Positions 63,591 to 64,000 of a stretch of DNA of 64,000 bases are shown in pieces. The notes beneath the pieces were generated by a model. That model worked only from the letters and a program-made list of their open reading frames with translations, had not been told where the DNA came from and ran no database searches. A program made the position numbers and the translations under genes. The stretch is from Bin127 sp965221625 (GTDB lineage Bacteria > Chloroflexota > Dehalococcoidia > Lucifugimonadales > Lucifugimonadaceae), in assembly GCA_965221625.1 (NCBI GenBank), contig OZ244903.1:372001-436000 (forward strand). Direction: 5' to 3'. Positions within the stretch are counted from its first letter, which is position 1, and each line of letters starts with the position of its first letter.

Positions 63591-64000
63591 TTAACCGCCC
63601 GCGGGCGAGCCAAGTCCGCCGGAAACTTCCGCAATCTCTTGATCGGATAGACCCGCCTTGGACAGGATTTCTCGGTTATGCGCGCCGAGGGCTGGTGAAG
63701 CCGTAAGGTCCGGCATACCGTCCGTGAAGTTGAGGACCGGACCGCTCGTCCGATAGCGATGCCCGGTGTGGTGCTCTACCTCGACGATGTAATCGTTGGC
63801 GACGGCTTGCTCATCGTAGACCAGCTCTTCGCTGTAGCGAACCGGCCCGCAGGGGATGTCCTTGGCGTTCAGCTCCTCGACCCACTCGGCCGTCGTCTTC
63901 GTATCGAAGATGCGCTCGAACGTTTCGACCATGTCTGCAGCCAGTTGATCCGCCTCGGTAGTGCTATAGTCGAAGTTGGGATCGGTTACACGCGGGTCCT
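63591..64000 (-). CDS. CoA-transferase family III (CaiB/BaiF), C-terminal part (5' truncated by window)
   Basis: The frame is open to the window edge (DPRVTDPNFDYSTTEADQLAAD precedes the internal ATG at 63932). ERIFDTKTTAEWVEELNAKDIPCGPVRYSEELVYDEQ and PALGAHNREILSKAGLSDQEIAEV are characteristic of the C-terminal part of class III CoA-transferases, which move CoA between organic acids. The catalytic Asp lies outside the window. Substrate unknown. Confidence 0.9.
   Translation of the reverse strand, partial: DPRVTDPNFDYSTTEADQLAADMVETFERIFDTKTTAEWVEELNAKDIPCGPVRYSEELVYDEQAVANDYIVEVEHHTGHRYRTSGPVLNFTDGMPDLTASPALGAHNREILSKAGLSDQEIAEVSGGLGSPAGG

Noticed and set aside
1..64000. tRNA, rRNA, tmRNA, RNase P RNA, SRP RNA, CRISPR arrays, insertion sequences and integrases
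   Set aside because: None was recognised by reading conserved motifs (T-arm consensus, rRNA blocks, regularly spaced repeats, transposase signatures). A covariance-model scan would be needed to exclude short RNAs.

Overview
The window looks like one contiguous piece of a bacterial chromosome, moderately GC-rich by eye, from the Chloroflexota, most likely a SAR202-type Dehalococcoidia relative. The support for this is indirect: four divergent enolase-superfamily (mandelate racemase/muconate lactonizing) paralogues in 64 kb, together with a GMC oxidoreductase, a class III CoA-transferase, a type-2 malate/lactate dehydrogenase and a sulfatase (the catabolic profile described for SAR202), plus a T-box leader. 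There is no 16S gene to settle it.

Layout. 1-5.7 kb: end of rpoB and all of rpoC, both with acidic C-terminal tails, separated by a 30-bp perfect palindrome. 5.8-12.6 kb: sulfatase, three enolase-superfamily enzymes, RNA cyclic phosphodiesterase ThpR and an eRF1/VLRF1-like release factor. 12.6-15 kb: an orphan DNA methyltransferase, a TlpA-like lipoprotein whose first active-site Cys codon is an in-frame TGA (probable selenoprotein), and a DapA-fold protein without the Schiff-base lysine. 15-19.5 kb: sucCD, then a GMC oxidoreductase with a small partner subunit. 19.5-25.7 kb: rpe, a HEAT-repeat protein, the tldD/tldE protease pair (all minus strand) and folC. 25.8-34.8 kb: a T-box-controlled tryptophan cluster, trpS-trpE-trpG-trpD, then a dead Fic gene on the other strand and an MFS transporter, then trpC-trpF. 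trpA and trpB are not here.

34.9-44 kb: Gfo/Idh/MocA dehydrogenase, a second orphan methyltransferase, plsY, a class III aminotransferase, a HARE-HTH protein with an inverted-repeat operator, a secreted protein of ten tandem Cys-containing repeats, a small membrane protein and a tandem universal-stress protein. 44-47.4 kb: two redox lipoproteins (CX4C and CVNC) and a sulfurtransferase. 47.5-50 kb: hemA-hemL, the C5 route to 5-aminolevulinate. 50-52.6 kb: M20 peptidase and Ldh-type dehydrogenase. 53-56.4 kb: a ParB-like protein divergent from a DUF5343 protein translationally coupled to a serine hydrolase. 56.4-64 kb: polA, an SDR lacking the canonical Tyr/Lys, folE, a fourth enolase-superfamily enzyme, an intact Fic protein and the end of a CoA-transferase.

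The most interesting item is the candidate selenoprotein at 13339-14082. UGA replaces exactly the first Cys of a CxxC motif, a paralogue with a Cys codon lies in the same window, and a hairpin with a G in its loop follows at the distance expected of a bacterial SECIS element. I saw no tRNA, rRNA, insertion sequence or CRISPR array.
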